DNA from: Typhlomys cinereus
Taxonomy: Eukaryota; Chordata; Mammalia; Rodentia; Platacanthomyidae
DNA length: 64,000 nt
Assembly: GCA_023101885.1 (NCBI GenBank)
Contig: JALPQD010000115.1
Coordinates: 4,096,794-4,160,793 of the forward strand
Direction: 5' to 3'
The notes beneath the pieces are model-generated. The model did not search any database. It saw nothing but the letters and a program-made list of their open reading frames with translations, and had not been told where the DNA came from. The position numbers were made by a program, and so were the translations under genes. Shown here in pieces: positions 46,745 to 58,319 of the stretch (positions within the stretch are counted from its first letter, which is position 1; each line of letters starts with the position of its first letter).

Positions 46745-46967
46745 TTTATTTTTTCCACTCATACAAACTTAATAGGTACCCCAGTCCCCTCCCTCCCTCC
46801 ACTCCTTCCTGGATCCCCTTGCTCCCTGCCCCTTTTTCCCCTTCCTCCCTCCCTTTCTCCCAGTGCCCCTCCCATTCCTGGAGCATCCTTTAGTGTGCAT
46901 GTCAAACTTCCCTCTGGGCCTCCTCTCTGATGAGGTGTAAGGACTCAGTAGTATTGCCTAGAGCTCT
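46745..46967 (-). mobile_element. 5'-truncated L1 3' end, antisense
   Basis: About 220 bases of L1 3' UTR including the C-rich complement of the G-rich tract. The direct repeat aaaagggacactattt / aaaaggacactatttt (46728-46743 and 46968-46983) is the TSD. It was inserted at the edge of the MLT1 LTR. Confidence 0.9.
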
Positions 46968-47653
46968 AAAAGGACACTATTTTGTTCATGTTCCAGAATT
47001 TGCATAAGGACAGTTTACTGGACAACCCCTGAAAACTTTTTTGGTTCTATTTATAACATACAAGGATTTTTGAAGAGTATTGATTTTGTGCCTAGGGTTT
47101 TTTTCAGTTGAGAACTTCAGACTGGCTTCTAGCATATAGGTAATTGGATGGTTTATGATAATTATCAACTTGACAGATTCTAGTATCACACAGGAAACAA
47201 AACTCTGAATATGCCTCTGAAGGATTATCTATAGGAGGTTAACCCTGGGATGTGTCTGGAGTGAAGGACAATGTAGATCAAATTAACTGAGACAGGATGA
47301 CGGCAGCACTATTACTTATGCTGGGTACCAGACTAAGACAGAAAGAAAACTATATGAACACAGATTCATCACTCTCTGCTTCCTGGTTTGCCTCTAGCTC
47401 TGCCACCGTAACTTCCCCACCATAATAGAGTGTACCCCTTTCCCAAGTTGCTTTTGTCATGTGTTTTGTTCAACAACCAAATGAGATGCAACAATAACAG
47501 TAACAACAAAAAGTATACTAAAAAAAAAACCCCAGCTACTTAGAAGTGGGTCATTACTGTGACAAACTTGATCATGTGTTTTCACTCTTTGAAACTGATA
47601 ATTGGAGTAGAGTAACAAAGAGTTTGCAGCTTCAGGTTAAAGAAGCATTTGAA

Positions 47654-47878
47654 GGGGCTGGAGAGGTGGCTCAGGGGTTAAGCCTCTGCCTTGCAGGCGG
47701 AAGATCCTGAGTTTGGATCCTAGATCCCACGTATAGATGTCCGGTGGAAGCGAGGCAGCCTACGTTTCTGGTTCTGGTAGGGCGGAGCCTGTGAATCCCG
47801 GGGCAGAGTAAACAAGGAGGAGGTGGAGGCGTCCATGGTGGTTCCCGAATTCGCCCGTGGTTCTACACACACATACAT

Positions 47879-47921
<43 letters not shown>

Positions 47922-47957
47922 ATTGAATAAATAAGAAAAAAATTTAAAAATTTAAAA
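47654..47957 (+). mobile_element. B2-type SINE, young subfamily
   Basis: A close relative of the copy at 27441: the same head (A box tggctcagggg, B box gagtttggatcct), the same GC-rich body 'tagggcggagcctgtgaatccc', and 'gtaaacaaggaggaggtggaggcgtccatgg'. A (CA)n run (about 47878-47916) and an A-rich tail follow. A perfect 15-base TSD (aaagaagcatttgaa) lies at 47639-47653 and 47958-47972, inside the MaLR interior. Confidence 0.93.
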
Positions 47958-49469
47958 AAAGAAGCATTTGAAGACTATAAGTGAAGCTCAACAGGCCTTC
48001 TGGTGAGCATTTACTGAGAGAAATATAGACAGCGGAGTTGGCTCATGAGGTTTCAATGGGAAACAAGGACCCTATCTGTGACTAGACGAGTTAGGTTTTA
48101 TTCTGGAAAAGAATGTTGCCAGTATGGCTAAAATTGCCAATAATAGACTATTGTGTTTGGTGGAGGATATTTCAATGCAGGATTATATTCAGTCTGTGGT
48201 ATGTCTGTTATTCATCAGTGATTTAGGTCTACAGTGAAAAAGAACAAGTGTGGCGAAAGTATATATGTTTTCAAAAAGTGAAGCTTGTCAAGCAAAAGAC
48301 CTTGAAAAGTTTAAAGTTGCCACTAAGCTTCCTGGTGAAAAAGAGTCTATAATTGTTAAAGAGAAGCTTTCTGCTCTGAACTCGTACAATAAGAAAGGTA
48401 CCCTGAAACAAGAGCCACCCACCAAAGGCTCCAGCTTCTGAAGATACAGCTTAATTTGAAAAGAGAGAGCATAAAATCAATATAAGAATCAAAAGAGTTT
48501 ACCAGCTCCTGAAAAACAACTGTCTAAAAAAGTGTTTCTCCTAGACATAGTACACAGGTTGATGTAAGTATAGTCTAAGAATCCAGATCTCAATCTGGCA
48601 GCAGAACTCAGCAGCATTCTCCACTCTGGTACTGCTTTTGCAAGTATGAAAAATGAAAAATTGAAGAGACCATAGAGTCTTGCTTGATATCTCCAGAGAG
48701 CTGCTAAGGCCAAGCAACATGTGGCAAAGTTGCAGTGCAGGACCCAGAAATCTGCCCCAGAGCTATGAAGTGTCTGTTGAGGAAATCTGCATGTGTGGAG
48801 TAGAACCAGTTCAAGAGACAAACTATGTTGCAAGAATCAGAATTGAAGAAGTGGGGCTACCTAAGCTCATTGGAGCCTGGACAATTCTATTATGAGACCC
48901 AGATGCTGAACATGTAACTAGAATTTGACATTTGCTCTGCTAGATTCTGGTCTTTGATCTTATCTTTCTTTGCTATATACTCTTGTTCTCTACTTTGTAT
49001 ATCGTTTAGTGAGTTGCTTTTGAACTTATAGGGAGAGTATATGGTTAAGAGATTGAGCTGTCTCAGAACAGATCTTGAACTTTTACATAGTGTTAAAACT
49101 CTTAAAGACTTTTGGGACATTTGAGGTAGAACTAAATGCATTTTTTATTAGGATGAACTACAAAGTCTAGAAGGCTGTGACTTAAAAGTGATATGCTTGT
49201 TTGTCAAACTGAAAAAGGATTAATACTGATCATTAACTTAACAGGAACTACAGTCAAGTAGAAGACAAGTTTCTAGGTGTGCCTTTGAAGGATTATCTAG
49301 ATTAAGTTAACCTCTAGTCTAGATTATTTAGATCAAATTAATTGAAATGGGAGGATTCATGCTTCATTTACACAGCACTATTCATGGGCTAGGGTTGTGG
49401 ACGGAATAAAAGGAGAAAGTGAGCTGAGCACAAGCATTCATTGCTTTTCATCTTCTGTTTTTATTCTTT

Positions 49470-49493
49470 TTTATTTTTTATTATTTAGTGTGT

Positions 49494-49544
<51 letters not shown>

Positions 49545-49694
49545 AGAGGGCACTGTATGTCCCTGTGGAGGACAAACACTATGTAATTGGAAATCATCCT
49601 GGATTGCTGCTACCTTCTTCTTGCTTCACTCTGGGATTTCCCAGGCTCCACTCACCAGGGCCAGAAGTGCAGGCTGCCATCATTTCTGCCTGGC

Positions 49695-49725
<31 letters not shown>

Positions 49726-49828
49726 GTTTTGTTTTGTTTTGTTTTGTTTTGTGGGACATAGGATCTGAACTCAGGACTTTCTGCTTGCCAGACAGAATCT
49801 TAGCCCCTGAGCCATCTCTCTCTGCTTT
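49470..49828 (-). mobile_element. B2-type SINE, older subfamily, with (AAAAC)n in its linker
   Basis: Left to right: a T-rich tail, a (GT)n run (49490-49543), 'cagagggcactgtatgtccctgtgg', 'aatcatcctggattgctgctacc', 'gggatttcccaggctccactcaccaggg', ten perfect GTTTT units (49701-49750), then the antisense head ending 'gagccatctctctctgc'. It interrupts a MaLR LTR. 'tctgtttttatt' / 'tctgctttttatt' on the two sides is a likely imperfect TSD. Confidence 0.88.
49701..49750. repeat. (GTTTT)10 pentanucleotide repeat
   Basis: Ten uninterrupted units. It occupies the place where other SINE copies here have a short A-run (sense strand), between the tRNA-like head and the body. Confidence 0.97.
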
Positions 49829-49990
49829 TTATTTTCTGACAACAGATACAATATGACCAAGTGCCTCAAGTTCCTGCCACCAAGACTTCCTTACCATGAT
49901 AGACTATACCATTGAACTTGAGCCAAAATAAACTTAAGTTGCTTTTCTCAGGCACTTTATCATAGCAGTGAGACAAGCAGCTAATATAAG

Positions 49991-51288
49991 AATTAAGATC
50001 TGTTTTTATCAATGATTAGCAGTATGGAGTGGCAAAATAGTGCATAGGTATTTATAAATCAGTTTTCACACAGTTTTAAAGAAAAACATCAAAATATAAT
50101 AATATTTGAGTACTGTTTTGAAGTCAGACACAGTAATTAGAGGAATGGAATTATTTTTGGAATGAATAAAATTTCATTCAGTTGGAATTTGAATGTGATT
50201 ATCAACAATATGTACTGTTGATGTTCATCTGTTAATGCTTTCAATAATGATATTTTATCTCATTGAGTATTCAAAGATAAACAAATATTTCATCTTTGAC
50301 AATGCCTTTTCACACAAATAAATAATGATAAATAATGATAATTCATGAGGACATATTAATTGAGCATATTGATAACAATATTATTGCAAGTTTATTAAAC
50401 TCTTCTTGATACTTATCTTTTAGCATATCATTACATCATAGATTAATCATTTCCAACTGATATTTTGGTAAAAGGTTCTCAATTCAAAAGGACTCGAAAT
50501 ATGGACATTGCCTCTACAGTGAAATAAAAAAAAAAAAACACCAAAAAACCTCAAACAGGAATAACATATGCCATACTGCTAACTTGCTTGGAAAACTTCA
50601 GGCAGAACCCACATTTGTTTGTTTTATTTATCTTGTAACAGCTTTGAAAATGCATAAGGCAGCTTAATATTCAAATAATGTGAGCATTATTTGATCTTGT
50701 AGTTTTAGGTATAATTCATTAAGAAACACCATCAAATCTATGTTGAAAAACTAATTTCCAAAGCTGTTTAGTATTGAATAGTCATAGCTGAGGAGCGTTA
50801 CCAATTTTTTAAAAAGCTCAATCTCAGCCTTGAATTCAAAACATCACAGTTAACTTTCACCCCTGCAGAGCCACTGATGGGACGTTTCTTAGCGTGTTCT
50901 GCCTCAGGTTGTACTAAATTAGTGTTTTCTCAAATTTTTTGAAAACATTCTCACCTCTAGCTATCCCATGCAGACTACTGAAAGACATCAACTCTCTAAT
51001 CTCTTCCAAACTGTCATTGACTCCTGAATAAATAAGAATTGATCAATATCATTATTATCTATGAGCTCATCAAAAAACTAGGAAAATCATTTCAAATTGC
51101 CTGCCTTTCCTTTTAATTACTTTTAAAGTTGCACCTTGTGTCCTCATCGCTGAATAACCGTTCTCACAGAAAGAGTTACTATTTCAATAAATTCATTTTC
51201 TCTGTGTATGCTCCTTTGATAGTCACTCACAGCTTAACTCACTCCATTGGTAACTAGCTTTCTTTTATGACTAACAAGTGCAATCTCA

Positions 51289-51290
<2 letters not shown>
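49991..51290. other. Anonymous AT-rich interval
   Basis: No recognisable element and no open frame of note. An A-run lies at 50525-50540 and a small tandem word (aataatgataaat) near 50322-50340. Confidence 0.45.

Positions 51291-51336
<46 letters not shown>
51291..51336. repeat. (GT)n microsatellite
   Basis: About 22 GT units followed by ACAC. Not attached to a SINE that I can recognise. Confidence 0.95.
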
Positions 51337-51338
<2 letters not shown>

Positions 51339-52737
51339 ACACGGTATAAATTTTGTCATGAAGAGAAATTGTGTTTTAAATATTTTCAATCACTGCTATT
51401 TTCTGAGTGGAGGAATTTTAAGATAATTATCTAGTTTGGTTATGTTAATGTTTTTTTTTCTTTTCACACACTCTTATGTGTGTGAAACATTCATATTATG
51501 TTTTGCCATCTAATTCAACCATGAAACAAACCACCCTCCACAGTGCCTTAAAAGTGTAGTATTGAGTGTATGTTTTTCATTTTAACTTGAATTGGTGGAT
51601 ATATGATGTTTTAATTAAGAAAGAAATGAACAGAGAGAGAGAGGGGAGAAGAGATAAAATAGGAAGTGAAGAAGGAGGAAAGGAAGGACAGAGGAGAGGC
51701 GAGAATGAGGAAGGAGGGAAGGAACATGCTATGGAATTTTAGCTGCATCACTGCAGTTTGTAGCATCCCAGGCAGCAGTGCAGAATGAGGACAGTACCAC
51801 ACACAATCTTTACAGCCAACTCTGCCGTTCTAGTTTGAAAGCACATTAACAATATGTAAGCAAATAAAATGGCTGGGTCCCAGTAAATTTCCTTTGTAGA
51901 AAATGAAATTGGAATGTTCTAATATCTTGTAAGTGACATGAAATTTTTCTTTATTTCTCAATAATCTATAAATGTGAAATCGTTCCTATGTTTACTCTTA
52001 TAAACAATGAGAATTAACAGGACAAAGGATCCCCCTTTTGTCTTCCTTTAGTACAACCTAGATTTCCTCTGAGAGATCCTGGATTACTTAGATATAACAA
52101 GAGGAAAATACAAAGTTTTAATCAGTGTTAGAGCCACATAGTCTGTGTTGACCACCAGGGGAAAAAGTGCTTTGTTCAAGATAGAATAAAACATAAAACA
52201 TAAGAAGAGTATTGGCAAAGACAGAAACAAAGTTTCTTGAGCCTTTGACCTGTGTCCTATTCATGTCTTAGAAAGATTCAACCATAGAGCAGCTACTAGC
52301 AGTTTGGACCCTACATAAAATCTTCAATGTTTTAGAAATGAAAGGTTATCATCGACTGCAAGCAACCTAATATCACAGTACCAGACTCAGTTACTAGATT
52401 CTGATTGCAAAACCTTGCTAGACACTTAACTCATACATTCTACTTCTTGAATCACAAGGTCTTCTAATCCATGATTTCTAAGACTGCTAGACCAAGAATA
52501 TTCAGTCAAAATAAAAAATTCATCCTTCCAAATGCCTTAAAGTATGGTTTTCAGGGGAGCAACTCTATAGTTAGTGGTCAATGTCAGACTTGTTATGTAA
52601 CAGTCACTGACCACTGATTCAAAAGTCCCTCACTGCTCCCTACCCACACACCAAATTTCACTCAAGAGGCTGAAATAACATCCCCAATTTTTTACTGGAA
52701 TTAAGAATATGGAGGAATATATTCCAGATATGCCTCC
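51337..52737. other. Anonymous interval
   Basis: A purine-rich patch (GA/GGAA) lies at 51628-51725. No element was assigned. Confidence 0.4.
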
Positions 52738-52828
52738 TTAGTATTCCATGTTCATGGTACAATCTGAAAAGAGATCTTTCTTTTTTAGTATTCCATGTTC
52801 ATGGTACAATCTGAAAAGAGATCTTTCT
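52738..52828. repeat. Perfect 47-base tandem duplication
   Basis: 52738-52781 and 52785-52828 are identical over 44 bases with a period of 47 ('ttagtattccatgttcatgg' start). The units differ only after the T-run. It looks like a single recent slippage or unequal-exchange event. Confidence 0.95.
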
Positions 52829-53294
52829 AATGTTTTGAACAAAGCAACTAAATGGAAACTTGCAGCACTTGTACATTTCAGGATGCATTGGGAAAGATTC
52901 ACAAATAATAAAAGGAAACCATACATTCAAGACTGCATTAAGAGGTGCAGCTTTGTCTCCGGAGAGTCTCCAGCTGACATCGACTCCTTCTTTGATGCTA
53001 TACAAGTGTATTCCTGTTTTTATGGAATCAGCCATTTGAAGAAGCAAAAAAAAGCAGGCTATTAAATATCTCTTGTATTAGAGGGGTAGATTAGAGATAA
53101 TCAAGGAAAGGTCTGTTTGTCAGAAAGGATGATTTGAACAATTCAACTCATTATGGAAAAGAATATAGATAACTAGCTTCTTGGAGTAGCAAAGACCCAA
53201 ATTTTACAGGAGATCAGAGGCAAACATTCAATAAGGCAACCTCCCATGGAACATTAATACAAACCTAAAGTATGCTCCCTGGAGAGAACTGAAA
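52829..53294. other. Anonymous interval with an unexplained open frame
   Basis: A plus-strand open frame of 105 codons (52748-53065) starts inside the tandem duplication and ends with a Lys-rich tail. It contains no domain that I recognise. I see no promoter, splice or poly(A) evidence, so it is not called as a gene. Confidence 0.4.
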
Positions 53295-53306
53295 AATAGG
53301 TTTTAT

Positions 53307-54323
53307 TATTATTATTTTTTACCTAGTTATACAAGCTCAATAGGTACCCTTCTCCTTCATCCTCCTTCCTCATTTCTCCCCTGGTGTTCCCCCATCCCAT
53401 TCTCCCCTGATTTCCCTATCTCTCACCTTTCTTTCTTCTCTCCTTTTTGGTATTTCCTACCTTCTCCCCCTTCCCCCATTATCCAGAACATCTGTTTGTA
53501 TGGGCACTGATTTTCCCTCTGAGTAGTCTATAGTAGTGAGGGTTCAGGACTTGGTGGCATACTTTGGGGCCCCTTCTTGGGCTGCCCACTCTGCTATATC
53601 TGTTTAACCTCTTGCCTCTAAGGATTCTACCCTGACATCTGTGCTAGACTTTGAGGGCTTCTTGACATAGCCATTGTGCAAATAAGGCAAAGTTGAATCA
53701 CACTATAGTAGTATGCTGGCTGCTGCAACCCCGACTTAAGTGGAGTACTTGCCCATGGGTGATCCTCCCCATCTTTAGGCTGTAACAATCTTGACACCCT
53801 CTCTTTCTTTAGGATGGGGAGAGATTTGGCTGGTCTGATTCCAGGTGAACATTGGAGGGTCTTTGGTGTTCTGAATTATAGTTGGATGTTGTTTCAGTTT
53901 TGCTGTTCCTGCACTGCCCTTGGCTGCATCCTGCCTGGGCGTAAAAGTCATCTCCTAACCAAAGATAAAAGACTGTTTAAATGAAGGTTTTAATATAAGA
54001 AGAGGCTTTAGGTAGATGGAAGAATCAGAGTAGGGCTCAGTAGTGAGTGGGGTCAGTCACCCAGTTGCCAGTTGGTTACCTCTGCTATGCTTTATCCCCT
54101 CCTGACTGGAGAGAGCAGACCTGTCCAGTAACAAGTGAACAGGAAGGGCAGTGAGAATGAGTTGTGCCAAATGTCTCCCAACTTACATAAAGTTCATAAC
54201 AGTGGCCTATTTCAGTGTGTTCTTTTGTCTCCTTTCTTTTGAGATCTTTCCCCCTTCCCTCCTAGCTATAATCCTTTGCAGTTACAGTGGGTTTACCTTT
54301 GAGTTTGTGAGTAAATGGGTGAC
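53307..54323 (-). mobile_element. Older L1 3' UTR, antisense
   Basis: It aligns block by block with the other L1 3' UTRs but with more differences: 'acaagctcaataggtaccc' start, C-rich tract, 'ctaaggattctaccctgac', 'tgctgttcctgcactgcccttgg', 'aaccaaagataaaagactgtt'. An approximate TSD ('aaatag' plus T-rich, about 53295-53306 and 54324-54337) flanks it. It belongs to an older subfamily than the copy at 55626. Confidence 0.8.
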
Positions 54324-54337
54324 AAATAGATTTTTAT

Positions 54338-54697
54338 AATCATATTAACCAAACCCAACAAGATTTAGATAATATGAGCCTTCCCTTTCAGAACAGATAT
54401 TTTGGGAGAAATTATTAAGGAGTGTTCAGTAGAAATCATCTCAAGGTTTGAGTTACTTTAGCAAGTAACAGTGAACACATTTTTATGTCAAAGACATAAA
54501 ATGCTTTGAGGACAATGTTGCATGCAGCATGGAGACATTAGTTATGTAGCATCATATAAAGGGTTACTACTACACTTAATGCTACTTTTGGTTAAGTCAT
54601 CAAAGAGTTTACCAAAATTGATTAAAACCTCTCCATGTTGTTGTGAATTGTAGTGTTGTGAACTGTTGTGAAGCTGCCCCCAGAGGGAAGTTAAACA
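54338..54697. other. Anonymous interval
   Basis: Unassigned AT-rich DNA leading into the dispersed duplication. Confidence 0.4.
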
Positions 54698-54774
54698 TCA
54701 GCTCATGTGACATTAAAAATGCTATATGAAAGCTCCAAGAGGAACTAGCTCTAAGGCATATCCTGGTGTACATG
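54698..54774 (+). repeat. Copy 1 of a 77-base dispersed duplication
   Basis: It matches 55366-55442 in the same orientation at 75 of 77 positions, 668 bases apart. No known repeat family is recognised in it. Confidence 0.95.
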
Positions 54775-55365
54775 GTCAATCCATAATAAATGATATCAAC
54801 CTTCAGTAGACATGCAAATGTAAGACTTCCTTCTTCTCCAAAGATAAGACTTCATGAGTCAAGGGACTGAATAAATTTTAAAAACCTAGATGCTATGGTC
54901 TTTTCAGTACCAGATAAACCCAACTTGAATAGAACCTTTTGTAATCTTACTGACCATTCACTCCTTCCTGAAATTACAAGTATGAGTCCCTAGATATCAT
55001 GTCAGAGTAACGAGGGTCAAAAGACTCAAGTGAGTCTGTGAATGCCTGCTCTATAAACTATGGTCAAAACTCACACTAAAGTGAAAATCAGACAACAATG
55101 AGCACCAAGCAGTAAATGACTCTGTTTACCCTATTTCCTTTAATCTTCTGAATGCTTATTTTTATTTTAACCAGAAACTAAACATCATGCTCAATGCAAT
55201 TGTATTAGGAGACAAAGAAAATTATCCCTTTGCCTTGTTCTTTTCAATTGACCTGTTTTTTTAACTATGTTTTGTATTGGATTCTCCAGGACATTAAGTC
55301 AATATTTTCTGTGCTACACAATAAAGAATGTTAAATTACTGACTTTATTCATGTTTTATATTATG

Positions 55366-55442
55366 TCAGCTCATATGACATTAAAAATGCTATATGAAAG
55401 CTCCAAGAGGAACTAGCTCTAAGGCATATCCTGTTGTACATG
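55366..55442 (+). repeat. Copy 2 of a 77-base dispersed duplication
   Basis: It has the same 77 bases as 54698-54774 with two substitutions (catAtga for catGtga, ctgTtgt for ctgGtgt). There is no poly(A) tail or TSD at its edges, so it does not look retroposed. Confidence 0.95.
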
Positions 55443-55614
55443 CCTTAAAATGTTGAATTAAAACAATTATGAAAAAAAAACCCAAAACTATGGCATTAGA
55501 CTGCATGGGACCAGAATAAATATTTGGAAACAAGCAGATTTTTTTTTTAACAAAGTTGGGGTTTCAAGGGAAACTACCAATCCTGGTGAGGAAACTAGAC
55601 AACTCCAGCTCTCC
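55443..55614. other. Anonymous interval
   Basis: Short unassigned AT-rich stretch with A-runs (55473-55480) and a T-run (55541-55549). Confidence 0.4.
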
Positions 55615-55625
55615 TTGGCTTTCTT

Positions 55626-57143
55626 TTTTTTTATAATACATTTTTTATTATTATTTCAGCTCATACAAACTTAATAGGTACACCAGTTCCCTCCCTCCCT
55701 CCTCCTCCCCCCAATCCCCCTGTTCCCCCTCCCCTCACCCCTCCCACCCCATCCCCCCGTGCCTCCCGCCCCGATTCCCAGAGTCCTTTCTTGTGCATGC
55801 CTGACTCTCCTCTGGGCCCTCCTCTCCAATGACGTACAAGGACCCAGTGGCATTTCCCTGAACCCCTTCTTGTGTTCCCCTTAAGCATAGGAACACTACT
55901 GTGGCTGTCAATCCCTTGCCTCCAAGGATCTTGGTGCCTTTAGCAGATGCTAGACTTTGTGAGGTCAATAGTGTGTTGGACATTGCGCCGGGCATGCAAT
56001 GTCCAATTATGATTGCTTCGGCCCTAACTTGTGTGGAGTATCTTGCAAATCATTGCTCCTCCCATCCTTTTGCTCTTACACTCTTACCGCCCCATCTTCC
56101 GCAAATGTCCCTGAGCTTCAGGATGGGGAGAGATTAGTCTGGCCTAGTTCCAGGTGGTTGATATAGAGTCTCTGAAGTTCTGGATAGTGGTTCGTTGATT
56201 TTCTTTTGCAGTTTTGTTGTTCCTGTAATGCCCTTCACTCCATCGTGATGGGCACTGTATGTCACCCCCTGACCAGAGACAGAAAGCTGTTAAACTGGAG
56301 TCTTATTATAAGAGCACATTCAAGGGTAGATGTAATACTTATACCCAAAAGTGGAATCACAGGGTCATATGGCATTAGGCAATGGGAACGGTCAATCACC
56401 CATTTGCAAAATGGTTACTTTTTAATCTGATGGACTATATGCCCTCCCCTTCTGGTGAGTTCATACTCCCTTAGTTGTAAATGATCAGGAACGAATGTCT
56501 GTGAACTTAACTAGGTGTCACATTACTTACTTGCAGTCCTTGATGGAGGCCTATTTTCTCTACTGTAACATGGTCACTTCTCTCCTTGTTTCTGGTGTGG
56601 CCCTCCAACCCCATCCTTCCTGTTCATAATCCTTGCAATTACTGTAGGTAATACATAGATTTACCTATGAGTGTCTCAAGATGGGCTGGGTGGATTTGGT
56701 GTTAGGAGCCACCTATTAGGGAGTACATATGGCGCTTAATTTTCTGGGTCTGGGATACTTCACTTAATATAATTGTTTCTAATGACATCCATTTCCCGGC
56801 AAATTCCAGTAATTCATCATTTTTGGTGGCTGAGTAGTACTCCATTGTATAGATGTACCACAGTTTCCTTATCCACTCATCAACTGTTGGACATTTGGGT
56901 TGATTCCATGTCTTTGCTATTGTAAACAGTGCTGCTATGAACATGGTCGTGCTTGTGCTATCCAGGTGAACCTCTGCTGTATGGGGGATTATACCCAAAA
57001 GTGGAATCGCAGGGTCATATGGCATTTCAATCTTAAATTTCTTTAAGAATCTCCAGACGGCTCGCCAGAGTGGCTGTATGAGCCTGCACTCCCACCAGCA
57101 ATGTAGGAGAGTTCCCCTCTCTCCACATCCTCTCCAGCATTTG
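55626..57143 (-). mobile_element. 5'-truncated L1 (3' UTR and ORF2 end), antisense
   Basis: About 1.5 kb: A-rich tail, terminal block, C-rich tract, the complete 3' UTR and the last part of ORF2. The C-terminal reading frame (56702-57025, minus) is intact for 107 codons and ends in S-L-I-G-G-S like the full-length copy. The TSD ttggctttctt is at 55615-55625 and 57144-57154. The 3' UTR contains a foreign 38-base piece of ORF2 (56339-56376), described in the findings. Confidence 0.93.
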
Positions 57144-57154
57144 TTGGCTTTCTT

Positions 57155-58319
57155 ATTCTATATTGGGGAGGAAATAAGAGCTAAGATGCTCCAAGAGTTG
57201 GCGCTCAGGGACTAAGAACTTCCCGCTCCAAAATACCATCACACCCACCATATCGACAGAGCCCCAATAGTAAATTACAACTGAGAATGAATTCTATTTA
57301 GGAAAGAATTCTTAGGGAAAACCCAAAGACAAGAATAAGAATGAATAAAATAGAATCTGAGGCTTCTGGTACCATAAATTATAGGAAACATTCAGCTTCC
57401 TTACCTCCTGGGAAGACCAACAAAACACAACAAAGGTTCTGTTACCTCTGTTACTATTACAAAATACAGCACACCTTACTTTTAGTACCTCCCACTGAAA
57501 AATACAAGACAAACTAAAAGCCAGACAAACAATAACCTAACCAGAGAAAGCAAGCTTCTGAACCAGAATCATGTATTGAAATCAGTTTTGCTGCTGACTG
57601 ATAAAACCAATGACTCAAGAGACAGCTAGATGGGGTAAGAAAGAACTTTATTCCCTGTCCATATAATGAAAAAACAAGAGCTTTGTTTGCAAATCAGCTT
57701 TTCAAGTCCAAGGAGTTGAGGAGTCAAAATACAGCATAGGAATTATTACTGAGAAAAAGGCAATATGGGGAAGGATATCTGTGTCTTTCCCGATGTGGAT
57801 AGAGATCTTCCAGGAACTTGGGTACCACTCTTTTATTCATTTTATGGTGTAGTATACCTGAGTATGGCATCTGATAGGTGTCTATAGCCTAGCATCAGGG
57901 CTACTAGGCAAGCTAGTCAAGTTAGCCATGTATTACAATTCTTGAAACATTTCTTAAATTATAAACATGTTCACATACAGAACTTAGAAGAAGCTAACCC
58001 AAAGACAGAGGCAGTAAAAAACAGACACAATATCTTAGCAGAGATGCCAAACAATTTTATCCCATTCAAGTTACCCATCAGACATCTGCAGACATAAGTA
58101 GAGTAAGTATTATGAGCAAAAGTGGCCTTTAAGGTCCTGACAAGCAACTCAGACCACTGTTACCATCATAACCCACACCACAGAGGTGTAATCTGGTGCA
58201 ATATTGGTGGGAGAGTAATAATGTGTTGTCTAGTTGTGTGATCTCCAAAATTAGTGACTTTTAAGTCAGCCCAGAGAAAATGAAGCTTGGCTTATTCATT
58301 TATTCAGTAATCACTTGAC
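57155..58319. other. Anonymous interval
   Basis: No confident assignment. 57625-58050 could be an antisense LTR (an 'aagaactttattc' word near 57640 reads as AATAAA-like on the minus strand), but I cannot support it further. Confidence 0.35.

Larger units (their letters stand above)
47158..49990 (+). mobile_element. MaLR retrotransposon with both LTRs, nested SINEs
   Basis: Two LTRs of the same type and orientation (about 47158-47495 and 49217-49990) flank about 1.7 kb of internal DNA. The internal part has phrases typical of rodent MaLR interiors ('gttggctcatgaggtttcaatgggaaacaagga' near 48035, 'acttttgggacatttgaggtagaactaaatgcatttttta' near 49106). MaLRs are non-autonomous ERVL-related elements without intact retroviral genes, and none is seen here. 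The LTR copies are clearly diverged from each other, so the insertion is old. A young B2-type SINE sits in the interior and another SINE splits the right LTR. Confidence 0.75.

Noticed and set aside
48489..48833. Minus-strand open frame of 114 codons
   Set aside because: It lies within the MaLR interior on the opposite strand. MaLR elements carry no gene there.
47158..49990. Possible intact endogenous retrovirus
   Set aside because: The interior is under 2 kb and shows no gag, pol or env-like reading frame. It fits a non-autonomous MaLR element.
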